A DNA stretch of 64,000 nt from Candidatus Bipolaricaulota bacterium (lineage in GTDB: Bacteria > Bipolaricaulota > Bipolaricaulia > RBG-16-55-9 > DRXL01): assembly GCA_025060395.1 (NCBI GenBank), contig JANXCC010000002.1:166234-230233 (forward strand). Direction: 5' to 3'. Of the stretch, positions 17,041 to 25,166 are shown piece after piece. The number at the start of each line of letters is the position of its first letter. Within the stretch, counting starts at the first letter, position 1. Position numbers and translations under genes: made by a program. Under the pieces are notes generated by a model. That model searched no databases, was not told the origin of the DNA, and was given only the letters and a program-made list of their open reading frames with translations.

Positions 17041-17511
17041 TTACTTGAAGATCAAGAGCAGAATCGAAGCGATCAGGCCCAACACGGCATACGTCTCGAC
17101 GAAGACGCCCAAGACAATAGCTTTTCCAACTTCCTCAGGGCGCTTGGCAATCATCCCTGCGCCGGCAGCGCAGACCATCCCCTGATAGATCGCTGAGAGA
17201 AAGCCTGCGATGGCAATAGGCAATGAAGCCGTGAAGATCTGAAACCCCTGGGCAGCGTTCTCCGGGCGCCCAAAGATCCCAAAGAGAATAATAGCAGCGG
17301 TGATGAAGCCATAAAAGCCTTGGGTTCCCGGCAATGCCGTCAGCAACAGGAGCGAACCAAACTTGTTGGGATCCTCGGCAAGCACCCCGTTAGCCACTCG
17401 CCCCACTAAGCCAATCCCAATGGCTGAGCCAATCCCCGCTAGCCCATAGGCGAGGGCAGCTCCCAAATAGGCCCATCCTTGCCCGCTAATCCCCAATACC
17501 GTATCTTGCAT
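17041..17511 (-). CDS. ntpK: V/A-type ATPase subunit K (rotor ring, tandem two-hairpin proteolipid)
   Basis: 156 residues with four membrane helices made of two repeats, each with glycine-rich helices ('LAYGLAGIGSAIGIGLVG'). The ring carries the transported ion. 'LPGTQGFYGF' in helix 2, the Gln of 'SAIYQGMVCAAG' in helix 3 and the carboxylate in 'GVFVETYAVLGL' in helix 4 correspond to the Na+ ligands known from Enterococcus hirae NtpK (Thr64, Gln65, Gln110, Glu139). Only the second hairpin carries the Glu, as in other duplicated K subunits. I infer Na+ coupling. Confidence 0.92.
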   Translation of the reverse strand: MQDTVLGISGQGWAYLGAALAYGLAGIGSAIGIGLVGRVANGVLAEDPNKFGSLLLLTALPGTQGFYGFITAAIILFGIFGRPENAAQGFQIFTASLPIAIAGFLSAIYQGMVCAAGAGMIAKRPEEVGKAIVLGVFVETYAVLGLIASILLLIFK

Positions 17512-17525
17512 GAGAACCTCCTTCT

Positions 17526-19703
17526 TTATCGCTGAATATCGTAATAGATCGACTCCCGAGCCAGCGGTCGGAAGGCTTCTCCGCCAGCTTCATAAAACTT
17601 TGTGAAGAACTCGACATAATGCAGACGCGCCGCATGGACGAACGCCGACAACGAGTTGATAACCAAGCTGAAGATCTGCCCTAGAGTGACTAATACCACG
17701 AAGGCTACCGTTCCCACCCATGGGATCTGGAGCAGCATTCCCGTTAGCTGATTGATCGAGTAGGCGATCAACCCTGTGGAGAGCCCTAAGGCCATAATAC
17801 GCGAGTAGGAGAGGACATCGCCGAGCAGCCCCGTAGCGCCATAGAGCCGGAAGAGCCCAGCTCCGATCCTCCCCAAGACGGCACGCACCCTGCTCCCCAA
17901 ACTCGATCCCCGATCTATCAATAATATCCATACTATGCTCGCAGCCCCAAGTAGCTCTCCCAAAGGCCATACCCCCAAGGGCTTTTGTATCCAGAGAACT
18001 GCCGCGCCAGTCAAGAGCAGCCACGGCATTTGACGGCTGACTTCATGAGGGGCTTCGACTCGGCTGAAGAAGAGCACCAAGAAGACACCAGCCAACGCTA
18101 GCGTTATCCCCCCTGGTAGCCAGCTGGCTGGCAACCCTGGCACCCCGAACTCCTGCAACGCTTGAAGTTGTGGTACCCCGGCTCCCGCTACTATCCCTAA
18201 ACCAGCCATAAAGACTAACCAGCTCCCCTCGTGCCATACGCCATCCCATAGATGCCCTGTACGTGCCTTGTCGTAGAGTTCCAAAAGATTTCCCAAGAAG
18301 ATTTGCACAAACCCCAGCGCAAACGAGAAGAGCAAGAAGACCACCAGGCCCGCAGGACGACTGATATCAAAGAGCACGCGTTCTCTTAACCACTCCACGC
18401 TCTGGACGATGTCCGGCCCAAAGAACCCTCCGGTTAGTATCCCAGCAACGACTGCTGCCCAACCCCCCAGTATGATGAGATTGGCAAAGGGCTGGAAGCC
18501 TCGCTTGTGGCGATAGCGCCGTTTCAGATAAGAGAAGATCAAGATCAGCGCTAAGCCGTAACCTGCGTCCGTCAGCGCGATCCCGAAGAAGATCGCAAAG
18601 AACGGGAGGACAAACGGCGTCGGATCGAGTTCTTTTTGATGAGGCAACCCGAAGAGCTTAATGAGAAACTCCGCAGGCTGAAAGAGTCTTCTGTTCTCGA
18701 GCGCGACTGGCGGAACTTCGTTGGGATCAGGGGTGATCCGCTCTAGATAGACGGCTTCGCTATTATTCTGTAGAGCCTGAGCGAGACGTTCATAATCGCT
18801 GGCGCGGACCCAGCCCTCCAGCACGAACGTATTGGGGCTTCCTAAGAGCCGCGCTTGGGCCTGTGCTTTCAGATATTCGTTATGCAAATAATCATAGAGT
18901 GCTTGGAGCTTGGGTTTCTCAGGTAGCAGTGCCTTGGCCTTCTCGGCGATCTCCGCTTGACGAGCATCTATCTCGCGAATGCGGCGCTCGATCTCTTCTA
19001 GGATTGCGTTGGGAAGCCCATGGGCCCCTGTAGGGAGATTGGGCACCCCAAGACGCTCTCCCCCATGCTCCGCCAGGATCTTGCCGAAGATCTCCTCCGA
19101 ATCTTTCAGCACGAGCGCATAGAAGTAGCTATCACGATCGTCAGTGCTAGCGGTGTGGACGAAAACCATCTCGCTGAGCTGGCTTTGAATGGCCTCTTGG
19201 AATTGGGCGTATCTCTCTTTAGGGAGGCGTCCTAGGAGGAAGAGGGTTGTCGCGGTCGAGCGCCACTCTTCAACAGGTAGAGGCAGCTGGCGCCAGGGGA
19301 GCAGCTCGGCTCGGCGCGTCTCCAGCTGAGCGCGCTCCGCGCGCAACTCTACACTCTCTTGATCCAACTGACGCACGCGCTGCCAGAGGGGGCGATAGTC
19401 GTACTCTCTCGCAATCCGCTCGATCTCCTCGAAGCGAATCAGCTCTTTCAGATTGAAGAAGCTCTGAATGAACCCTTTCTTTTCCGTGTCGTATCGTGCT
19501 AGGAAATCGAGGGTGTAGCGTAGGTCGGTGAGCTTTGTCTCTAGCTCATGAGTGGTGAGGGTCTTGGGGCGGAAGCCGGGCTCTTTTCTGTCTGTCAGAT
19601 CGGCGATCTGGAGCACGCCGAGATCTTGCAAGATCGTGAAGACGCGCTCACGCTCGGAGTCATGGCCGATGAGCCGGACCTTCTGCATCCGAGCTAAGCT
19701 CAT
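17526..19703 (-). CDS. ntpI: V/A-type ATPase subunit I (stator, membrane channel part)
   Basis: 725 residues. The N-terminal cytoplasmic half (1-340) is coiled coil plus two small alpha/beta lobes ('MQKVRLIGHDSERERVFTILQDLGVLQI'). The C-terminal half has about eight membrane helices starting at 'PFFAIFFGIALTDAGYGLALI' and including 'SYSRIMALGLSTGLIAYSINQL', which holds the conserved Arg facing the K ring. It ends with 'FVHAARLHYVEFFTKFYEAGG'. The ATG overlaps the upstream stop as ATGA. Confidence 0.95.
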   Translation of the reverse strand: MSLARMQKVRLIGHDSERERVFTILQDLGVLQIADLTDRKEPGFRPKTLTTHELETKLTDLRYTLDFLARYDTEKKGFIQSFFNLKELIRFEEIERIAREYDYRPLWQRVRQLDQESVELRAERAQLETRRAELLPWRQLPLPVEEWRSTATTLFLLGRLPKERYAQFQEAIQSQLSEMVFVHTASTDDRDSYFYALVLKDSEEIFGKILAEHGGERLGVPNLPTGAHGLPNAILEEIERRIREIDARQAEIAEKAKALLPEKPKLQALYDYLHNEYLKAQAQARLLGSPNTFVLEGWVRASDYERLAQALQNNSEAVYLERITPDPNEVPPVALENRRLFQPAEFLIKLFGLPHQKELDPTPFVLPFFAIFFGIALTDAGYGLALILIFSYLKRRYRHKRGFQPFANLIILGGWAAVVAGILTGGFFGPDIVQSVEWLRERVLFDISRPAGLVVFLLFSFALGFVQIFLGNLLELYDKARTGHLWDGVWHEGSWLVFMAGLGIVAGAGVPQLQALQEFGVPGLPASWLPGGITLALAGVFLVLFFSRVEAPHEVSRQMPWLLLTGAAVLWIQKPLGVWPLGELLGAASIVWILLIDRGSSLGSRVRAVLGRIGAGLFRLYGATGLLGDVLSYSRIMALGLSTGLIAYSINQLTGMLLQIPWVGTVAFVVLVTLGQIFSLVINSLSAFVHAARLHYVEFFTKFYEAGGEAFRPLARESIYYDIQR

Positions 19704-20017
19704 GGCTGCATCACCACGTGCTGGAGCACGAATTCTACGGCTGCGGCCAGCTTGGCCTCGGCATCTTTTTGGATGTGAGCGGCCTGGAGAGCGCCACGAC
19801 GCCGGATCTCTTCAGCTTCTTGGCGAGCTTTGTTCTCCTCTGCCGCGATGAGTTTCGCCCCCTCTTCCCGCGCTTGGTGTTGAGCAGCCTCAATGAGAGA
19901 ACTGGCAGCAGCACGCGCTTCCGACACGATCTGATCGGCTTGGCGGCGCGCTTCGGCCTTAAGGCGCTCTGCCTGCGCTTCCGCCTCGCGAATGCGCTCT
20001 AATACATCTTGGACCAT
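19700..20017 (-). CDS. V/A-type ATPase subunit G/H (peripheral stalk)
   Basis: 105 residues, almost one uninterrupted coiled coil rich in Ala, Glu, Arg and Gln ('IREAEAQAERLKAEARRQAD'). This small subunit (NtpF/AhaH) winds around subunit E to form the stator stalk. It is the first gene of the operon: G/H-I-K-E-C-F-A-B-D. SD GGAAGGAA precedes the start. Confidence 0.85.
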   Translation of the reverse strand: MVQDVLERIREAEAQAERLKAEARRQADQIVSEARAAASSLIEAAQHQAREEGAKLIAAEENKARQEAEEIRRRGALQAAHIQKDAEAKLAAAVEFVLQHVVMQP

Positions 20018-20059
20018 CGCTCGTTCCTTCCCCGGTTACATAGTACAGAGAGAGGGCTT

Positions 20060-20088
20060 ATTTTACTCTCTCCCCCAAGCCCTGTCAA
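20060..20088 (-). promoter_or_regulatory. promoter of the V-ATPase operon, overlapping the frr stop codon
   Basis: Minus strand TTGACA (20083-20088), 17 bp, TAAAAT (20060-20065). The TGA inside TTGACA is the stop codon of frr. Confidence 0.75.
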
Positions 20089-20642
20089 ACAGTCAGCAGT
20101 TGTTTCTCTTTGGCTTGTGCAGCCTGATCCACCTTGGCGGCATACTCATGGGTGACTTTGTCGAGCTCTTTCATGAGGCGTTCGTGATCATCTTCGGAGA
20201 GCGTGCCATTTTTCTTCTCTTTATCGAGTTTCTCTTTGACGTCGCGGCGGATGTTGCGCAAGGCCATCTTAGCCTCTTCTGCTTTCTCGTGGATGATCTT
20301 AGAGAGCTCTTTGCGGCGCTCCTCGGTCAGCCGAGGAATCTTGATGCGCAGTAAATCTCCCTCGACGATGGGGTTGAGCCCTAAGTTAGCAGCCTGGATG
20401 GCTTTCTCAATAGCATGGACTTGGCTTTTGTCAAAGGGTTGAATGACGATGAGATCGGGCTCCGGCGCGGTGATGCGGGCCAGATGCTTTAACGGCGTAT
20501 GGGTGCCATAGTAATCGACCTTGACGTCCTCGACGATAGCGGGGTTAGCGCGGCCGGTGCGCAGTTTCATTAGCTCATGCTCGAAGACTTGCATGGTCTT
20601 GTCCATGTGCGCCTTCAGCTCAGCGATATGTTTGTCCACCAT
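20085..20642 (-). CDS. frr: ribosome recycling factor
   Basis: 185 residues from ATG 20642 with SD AGGTGAT; the track start 20690 lies upstream of the promoter and is rejected. With EF-G it splits the post-termination ribosome. Motifs: 'LRTGRANPAIVEDVKVDYYG', 'HLARITAPEPDLIVIQPFD', 'IEKAIQAANLGLNP' and 'RIKIPRLTEERRKELSKIIH'. Length is standard. It is usually near pyrH/tsf, but not here. Confidence 0.96.
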   Translation of the reverse strand: MVDKHIAELKAHMDKTMQVFEHELMKLRTGRANPAIVEDVKVDYYGTHTPLKHLARITAPEPDLIVIQPFDKSQVHAIEKAIQAANLGLNPIVEGDLLRIKIPRLTEERRKELSKIIHEKAEEAKMALRNIRRDVKEKLDKEKKNGTLSEDDHERLMKELDKVTHEYAAKVDQAAQAKEKQLLTV

Positions 20643-20660
20643 AGAGGGATCACCTGAAGC

Positions 20661-20690
20661 ATTATAGTCTGTGTGCGTGCGGGGATTCAA
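20661..20690 (-). promoter_or_regulatory. promoter of frr
   Basis: Minus strand TTGAAT (20685-20690), 18 bp, TATAAT (20661-20666). The divergent SDR gene has TATTAT at 20695-20700, 9 nt before its ATG, so two transcripts start from about 65 bp. Confidence 0.65.
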
Positions 20691-20709
20691 GTGTTATTAT
20701 AGAAGCGTA

Positions 20710-21606
20710 ATGGCTACGATCTTCCTTACAGGGGCGACGGGATTTGTGGGGTGCCATCTCGTGCCAAGGTTGCTGGCCGCGGGGCATCAGGTGAGATGTC
20801 TCGTGCGTTCCCTTGAAAAAGCTAGATGGTTGCAGGAGCTCGGCTGTGAGATCACCGTGGGGGAGCTCCCTGCTGAGGGGATCACCCTTGGGAAGGCGGA
20901 GATCGTGATTCATCTAGCGGCGCTCCATCGGGGGCTGACGACGTTGCTCCTCAGGACAAACGTCACAGGGACGGCGCAGCTCGCGCGCGCTGCTCACAGC
21001 TCTGGAGTCAAAAGAATTATCTACCTCAGCACCGTGACTGCTGCCCCCAATCCCGCGTGGCCCTATGCGTATTCAGCGTGGCTGGCTGAGCGCGCTCTCC
21101 AAGAGAGCTCGGTACGGTCGACTATCTTGCGCAACACGGTGATCGTGGGACCAGGAGACCCGTTTTTAGGCAGCATTATCCGTATGGTGCGCGCTTTTCC
21201 CGTTGTACCGCTCCTCGGTTCGGGAAGGACGAGATTTCAGCCTATCTCCGTCTTTGATCTGGTGCGTTGCATCCTTCATATCGTCCAGGATGAGCAATAT
21301 CCAAGCAAGGTGGTGGCTATTGGAGGTCCCCAGGTGCTCTCCTACGAGCAGATCGTTGATATGATCCTTGAAATGCTGCGGATCTCCAAGCGCAAGATAT
21401 CGCTGCCGCGGCGGGGGACGCGCTGGTGTGTGCGGGGGCTTGAGCGACTTGGGGTGCACACGCCCTTTGTGCCAGAGCACTTCCTCTCGATCGATCTCGT
21501 TGCTGCGAGCACGACGGTGATCGAAGATGAGTTTGGCTTTCGCCCGCAGACGCTCCGCGAAGTCCTCCACACGATTTTAGGGGAGGGAGTTGCGTCCCCT
21601 GCGTGA
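20710..21606 (+). CDS. NAD-dependent epimerase/dehydratase (extended SDR), atypical active site
   Basis: 298 residues from ATG 20710. The Rossmann motif is 'IFLTGATGFVGCHLVPRLLA'; 'VIHLAALHRGL' and 'NVTGTAQLARAAHSSGVKRIIYLSTV' follow the family. Where active members read Y-x-x-S-K, this protein reads 'YAYSAWLAERAL', so the catalytic lysine is replaced by Ala. The C-terminal part ('RISKRKISLPR') is like the complex I NDUFA9/YfcH type of SDR, which often bind NAD(P) without classical catalysis. The substrate is unknown. It is likely leaderless and followed by the S1 gene with its own promoter. Confidence 0.8.
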   Translation: MATIFLTGATGFVGCHLVPRLLAAGHQVRCLVRSLEKARWLQELGCEITVGELPAEGITLGKAEIVIHLAALHRGLTTLLLRTNVTGTAQLARAAHSSGVKRIIYLSTVTAAPNPAWPYAYSAWLAERALQESSVRSTILRNTVIVGPGDPFLGSIIRMVRAFPVVPLLGSGRTRFQPISVFDLVRCILHIVQDEQYPSKVVAIGGPQVLSYEQIVDMILEMLRISKRKISLPRRGTRWCVRGLERLGVHTPFVPEHFLSIDLVAASTTVIEDEFGFRPQTLREVLHTILGEGVASPA

Positions 21607-21618
21607 AGGCGGTAGTGT
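21590..21618 (+). promoter_or_regulatory. probable promoter of the S1-domain gene
   Basis: TTGCGT (21590-21595), 17 bp, TAGTGT (21613-21618), then SD AAGGAGGGC. The -35 lies inside the end of the SDR gene. Confidence 0.45.
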
Positions 21619-21641
21619 AGAAAGACCTAAGGAGGGCACTT

Positions 21642-22199
21642 ATGGAACTGCAACCAGATGAGGCAGTCGTCGGTGAGGTCACAGCGATCAAGCCCTACGG
21701 GGCATTTGTGAGATTGGTCACCGGCGACGTTGGGATGATCCATATCTCGGAGATCGCGACGGAATACGTGCGCGACATCTCGCAGTATCTTTCGGTTGGG
21801 CAGAAGGTCGTGGTGAAGATCATCGGGCGCAATGAGGAGGGCAAGTACAATCTCTCGCTGAAGCGCGTCTCGCGCCAAGATCACGACGCGGCACTCTTTC
21901 ACAGTGAAGTCACTCAAGTGAAGAAGGCCCTTGATGAGCGATTAGCTGCGCTTGACGAGACGGTGAAGGAGCTCATAGCACGGCGGAGCAAGCGGCCTGG
22001 GCGGGAATCGCTCACCGCCTGGTTAGCAAGCGTTAAGAAGGAGCGACAGGAGCTAGAGCGGCGCCAGCAGCGGCGCTTGCGCTTCTACGAGCCCGGCTGG
22101 GCACAACTTGCTGAGGAGAGCTCGCCGGTATCGACGCCTGCTCAGGAGGACACCAGCGACCACGAAGAACCCTCGCAAGAAGGAGCGACCGATGTGTGA
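21642..22199 (+). CDS. single S1-domain RNA-binding protein
   Basis: 185 residues. Residues 5-76 are one S1 OB-fold domain ('GEVTAIKPYGAFVRL', 'GMIHISEIATEYVRDISQYL', 'VVVKIIGRNEEGKYNLSLKR') as in YugI/GSP13 and polynucleotide phosphorylase. The remainder is a charged helical tail rich in Arg, Glu and Gln with no known fold. It should bind RNA or the ribosome; the exact role is unknown. Its TGA overlaps the start of the Nudix gene, so the two are translated together. Confidence 0.85.
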   Translation: MELQPDEAVVGEVTAIKPYGAFVRLVTGDVGMIHISEIATEYVRDISQYLSVGQKVVVKIIGRNEEGKYNLSLKRVSRQDHDAALFHSEVTQVKKALDERLAALDETVKELIARRSKRPGRESLTAWLASVKKERQELERRQQRRLRFYEPGWAQLAEESSPVSTPAQEDTSDHEEPSQEGATDV

Positions 22200-22725
22200 G
22201 AAGACGTTGGCTTCGCGTCACGTCTTTGTCGGCAGACTGCTGAAGATGCGGGTCGATGATATCGCTCTTGAAGGTGGCCGGCGTACGACGCGCGAGATTG
22301 TGGAGCACCCCGGCGCGGTCGCTATCGTCGCTCTCCAAGGGGAAGGCGATAATCAGCAAGTCGTACTTGTCCGGCAATTTCGCAAGGCCGCCGAGCAATT
22401 TTTAGTGGAGATTCCCGCGGGAACGCTTGAGCCCGGCGAAGATCCCCTCGCCTGCGCACAGCGCGAACTCTTGGAAGAGACCGGACTGAGCGCAGAGCGC
22501 TGGTCGCTCCTGCAGACGTTTTACACAGCTCCGGGCTTCTGCACGGAGAGAATGTGGCTCTATCTTGCCCAGGGCTTGCGCTCTTATCCCCAAAACCAAG
22601 CTGTTGATGAGCAGATCGAGGTGGGCTTCTACAGTCGGGCTCAGGTGAAAGAGCTTCTCCGAAACCAGCAGATTCAGGATGCGAAGACGCTCGTTGGGCT
22701 CTTGTGGTGGTTGTGCGCCCTGTAG
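22192..22725 (+). CDS. Nudix hydrolase, ADP-ribose pyrophosphatase type
   Basis: 177 residues from ATG 22192; AAGGAGCGA precedes it and the longer track start is rejected. The Nudix box is complete: 'GTLEPGEDPLACAQRELLEE' followed by 'TGL'. The upstream 'GAVAIVALQGEG...VVLVRQFRKAAEQFLVEIPAG' is typical of the NudF/ADP-ribose group. It should hydrolyse ADP-ribose to AMP and ribose-5-phosphate and so clear NAD-derived waste. It lies between the S1 and MBL genes in one transcription unit. Confidence 0.92.
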   Translation: MCEKTLASRHVFVGRLLKMRVDDIALEGGRRTTREIVEHPGAVAIVALQGEGDNQQVVLVRQFRKAAEQFLVEIPAGTLEPGEDPLACAQRELLEETGLSAERWSLLQTFYTAPGFCTERMWLYLAQGLRSYPQNQAVDEQIEVGFYSRAQVKELLRNQQIQDAKTLVGLLWWLCAL

Positions 22726-22729
22726 AGCT

Positions 22730-23515
22730 ATGCGCGTTGTCTCTTTGGCTAGCGGCAGCAGCGGGAACTGTACGTTGATTGTCTCCGAGCACACGCGGTT
22801 GCTGATAGATGCTGGGCTCTCCCGGCGTCGGATCATCCAGCGACTGGAGAAGATTCTCGGCTTGCTCCCGCGCATCGATGCTATACTCATTACTCACGAG
22901 CACAGCGATCACATCAACGGTCTGGGGCAAGTAGCGCGTGCCCTCAAGTGCCCTATCTACGCGAGCGAGGGGACGGCGCCGTTCCTCGAACCCTTGCTCC
23001 AGGGGGGAGAGAAGGTGCTCACGTTTAGGCCCGGCCAAGGGTTCTCCGTGCGCGATCTGTTTGTAGAACCCTTTCGTATCCCCCACGATGCTGCCGAGCC
23101 ATGTGGCTTCACCATTGCAGAAGAGTCCCTCTTTGCAAGTCTCAATAAACGCATCGCACTAGCGACGGACTTAGGCACGGTCACCGACGAAATCCGGGAA
23201 CGTCTCTTGGCATGTGAGCTGGTGATGCTGGAGTCCAATCACGACATTGCGATGCTCGTGAACGGTTGGTATCCTGAAGACCTCAAACAGAGGATTCTGA
23301 GCGACCTGGGGCATCTCTCCAACGAGGCTGCTGGCCAGACGTTGCGGTATCTTGCGGAGCGGGGGCGTCTGCGCACGGCCGTCTTAATGCATTTGAGTAA
23401 GAACAACAATCGTCCAAAGCTAGCCCTGGAGACAGTCCAAGGGCACTTACACGATACAGAAGTGACCATAGCAGTGGCGCCTCGTGACCGCATGAGCGCG
23501 ATCTTCACGGTCTAG
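22730..23515 (+). CDS. metallo-beta-lactamase fold hydrolase, YycJ/WalJ-like
   Basis: 261 residues from ATG 22730, 4 nt after the Nudix stop. Metal ligands: 'THEHSDHINGL' (HxHxDH), then 'IPHDAAEPCGFTI', the Asp in 'LATDLGTV' and the C-terminal 'LMHLSKNNNRP'. The start 'MRVVSLASGSSGNCTLI' is the signature of the YycJ family of 5' exonuclease-like enzymes, linked in Firmicutes to cell-wall and DNA repair. It overlaps the convergent PBP gene by 11 nt. Confidence 0.9.
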   Translation: MRVVSLASGSSGNCTLIVSEHTRLLIDAGLSRRRIIQRLEKILGLLPRIDAILITHEHSDHINGLGQVARALKCPIYASEGTAPFLEPLLQGGEKVLTFRPGQGFSVRDLFVEPFRIPHDAAEPCGFTIAEESLFASLNKRIALATDLGTVTDEIRERLLACELVMLESNHDIAMLVNGWYPEDLKQRILSDLGHLSNEAAGQTLRYLAERGRLRTAVLMHLSKNNNRPKLALETVQGHLHDTEVTIAVAPRDRMSAIFTV

Positions 23516-25166
23516 GAGGGATGCGGTCGAGCGCAATCAGCTGCTGAGCGATCTCTCTGAAGATAGGGGCTGCGGTCTCGCTGCCGTAGTACTCGCGGCC
23601 TCCGGGCTCGTCGAGCACAACTAAGATCAGATACTTAGGCGCTTCGGCGGGAAAGAAGCCCTCAAACGACGCGACGTACTTGCCCTTGACGTAGCCCTGG
23701 CCTGGCAAGGCCTTCTGGGCTGTGCCCGTCTTCGCAGCGATGGTATACCCTGGAATCTGCGCTAAGATCCCTGTGCCAGAGCGCACGGTCTCGATCATCA
23801 TCGCGGTGAGCTGGCGACAGAGTCCTTCGGGGACGATGGACCTCTCCTCCCGCCCCTCCCCTAAAGGGGGAGTCCTCGCCTTCACTATCTTGGGGTGCAC
23901 CAGCTTACCCCCGTTGGCGATCAGCGCTACTCGTGAGGCTAGTTGAATAGCCGTCACAGAGAGGGATTGCCCAATAGCAATCGAACCGATCTCTAGCGCT
24001 GACCATGACCGCACTGGGGGCAGATACCCAGAGACTTCCCCTGGAAGTTCAATCCCCGTCTTCTGGCCGAACCCGTACTTTTTGAGGGCTTCATAGAAGC
24101 GCTCTTCGCCGATGCGCTGAGCGATCCGAATCATTGCCGTGTTAATGGAGTTCTTGATGACGTCGGTGGGGGTGACCATGCCGTACTCGCGCCCGTCGGC
24201 GTTGCGAAACGTATGATGAGCAATCCGATAGGTAGCGCTTCCTGAGATGCGCTCGTGCAGGTCGATAACGTTATACTCGAGCGCCGCGAGCATGGTGAAG
24301 ACCTTGAACGATGACCCCGGCTCAAAGGGATAAACAACGGCGAGATTCTGTCTTTGTTCGGGGCGAGATGCTTGAAAATTATTGAGATCGTATCGTTTGT
24401 CTTGGGCCATCGCTAGGACTTCGCCGGTCCAAGGGTCCATCACCACGACGATCCCGGCTTTAGCTTTGTACGTGCGCACCCCGCGCGTGATCGCGTTTTC
24501 CGCGATATATTGAATCCGGCTGTCTATCGTCAGCGTCAGATCACGCCCAGGATGACCGGCTTGGATCTGCCGTCGCTCGACTTGGATACCATTGGCCATG
24601 CGCACAAAGCTCCAGATCGACTCGGTCCCCTGAAGCTCTTGGTCAAAGAAGAGCTCGATTCCCTCTAAGCCCCTGCCGTCAATCCCTACAAAACCCAGAA
24701 CGTTTGAAGCCAGATCTCTGTGGGGGTACTGGCGCTTGCGATCTTCAAGAAAGAGAAGCCCACGAGCGCCGGCTTGGCGAGCAGCTTCCTTGAGGGTTTC
24801 GGCGTGCTCTGGGGAGATCGCGCGGGCAATCCAAGTGAAATAGCTTGGGCGGTAGAGCTTCTCCCGCACTGTTGCCCGAGGGATCTTTAGCTGGGTGACG
24901 AGCAGCTCTTCGAGCACCTCCGGGCGCGTCATCGTATAGTTATCGAGGGCGACGGAGATGGCACGGACGTCTTCAGCAAGCAAGACGCCATTGCGGTCGT
25001 AGATGCGCCCGCGGAAGGCCGGGATGGTGACCGTACCCTCTTGGAAGCGTTTGGCCCACGCTCTCCACTGATCGGCCTCAATGATCTGTAACTGAACAAG
25101 CCGGCCAGCAATGATCATGAAAAAGCTCATCAGACAGACAAATGCCACGATGAACCGTCGGTTCAT
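23505..25166 (-). CDS. ftsI: class B penicillin-binding protein, FtsI/PBP2-like transpeptidase
   Basis: 553 residues. One N-terminal membrane anchor ('FIVAFVCLMSFFMIIAGRLV'), then the pedestal domain ('PAFRGRIYDRNGVLLAEDV'), then the transpeptidase with SxxK in 'EPGSSFKVFTML', SxN in 'VIKNSINTAMIRIA' and KTG in 'IAAKTGTAQKALPG'. It cross-links septal peptidoglycan. Between 'GGKLVHPKIV' and 'VPEGLCRQLTAMMIE' the loop reads 'KARTPPLGEGREERSI'. This part is encoded by a copy of the GC-rich palindrome family (R2), read in frame. FtsL precedes it with a 4-nt overlap. Confidence 0.94.
   Translation of the reverse strand: MNRRFIVAFVCLMSFFMIIAGRLVQLQIIEADQWRAWAKRFQEGTVTIPAFRGRIYDRNGVLLAEDVRAISVALDNYTMTRPEVLEELLVTQLKIPRATVREKLYRPSYFTWIARAISPEHAETLKEAARQAGARGLLFLEDRKRQYPHRDLASNVLGFVGIDGRGLEGIELFFDQELQGTESIWSFVRMANGIQVERRQIQAGHPGRDLTLTIDSRIQYIAENAITRGVRTYKAKAGIVVVMDPWTGEVLAMAQDKRYDLNNFQASRPEQRQNLAVVYPFEPGSSFKVFTMLAALEYNVIDLHERISGSATYRIAHHTFRNADGREYGMVTPTDVIKNSINTAMIRIAQRIGEERFYEALKKYGFGQKTGIELPGEVSGYLPPVRSWSALEIGSIAIGQSLSVTAIQLASRVALIANGGKLVHPKIVKARTPPLGEGREERSIVPEGLCRQLTAMMIETVRSGTGILAQIPGYTIAAKTGTAQKALPGQGYVKGKYVASFEGFFPAEAPKYLILVVLDEPGGREYYGSETAAPIFREIAQQLIALDRIPPRP
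23841..23880. repeat. GC-rich palindrome copy R2, inside the ftsI frame
   Basis: CTCCCC, loop, GGGGAG core with C-rich left and G-rich right flanks, like copies at 5759, 40303 and 54778. It is translated on the minus strand as 'ARTPPLGEGREERS'. Confidence 0.55.

Noticed and set aside
22322-23086. 254-residue minus-strand ORF
   Set aside because: Antisense to the Nudix and MBL genes, which carry full catalytic motifs; low-complexity R/S/P composition typical of a shadow frame.
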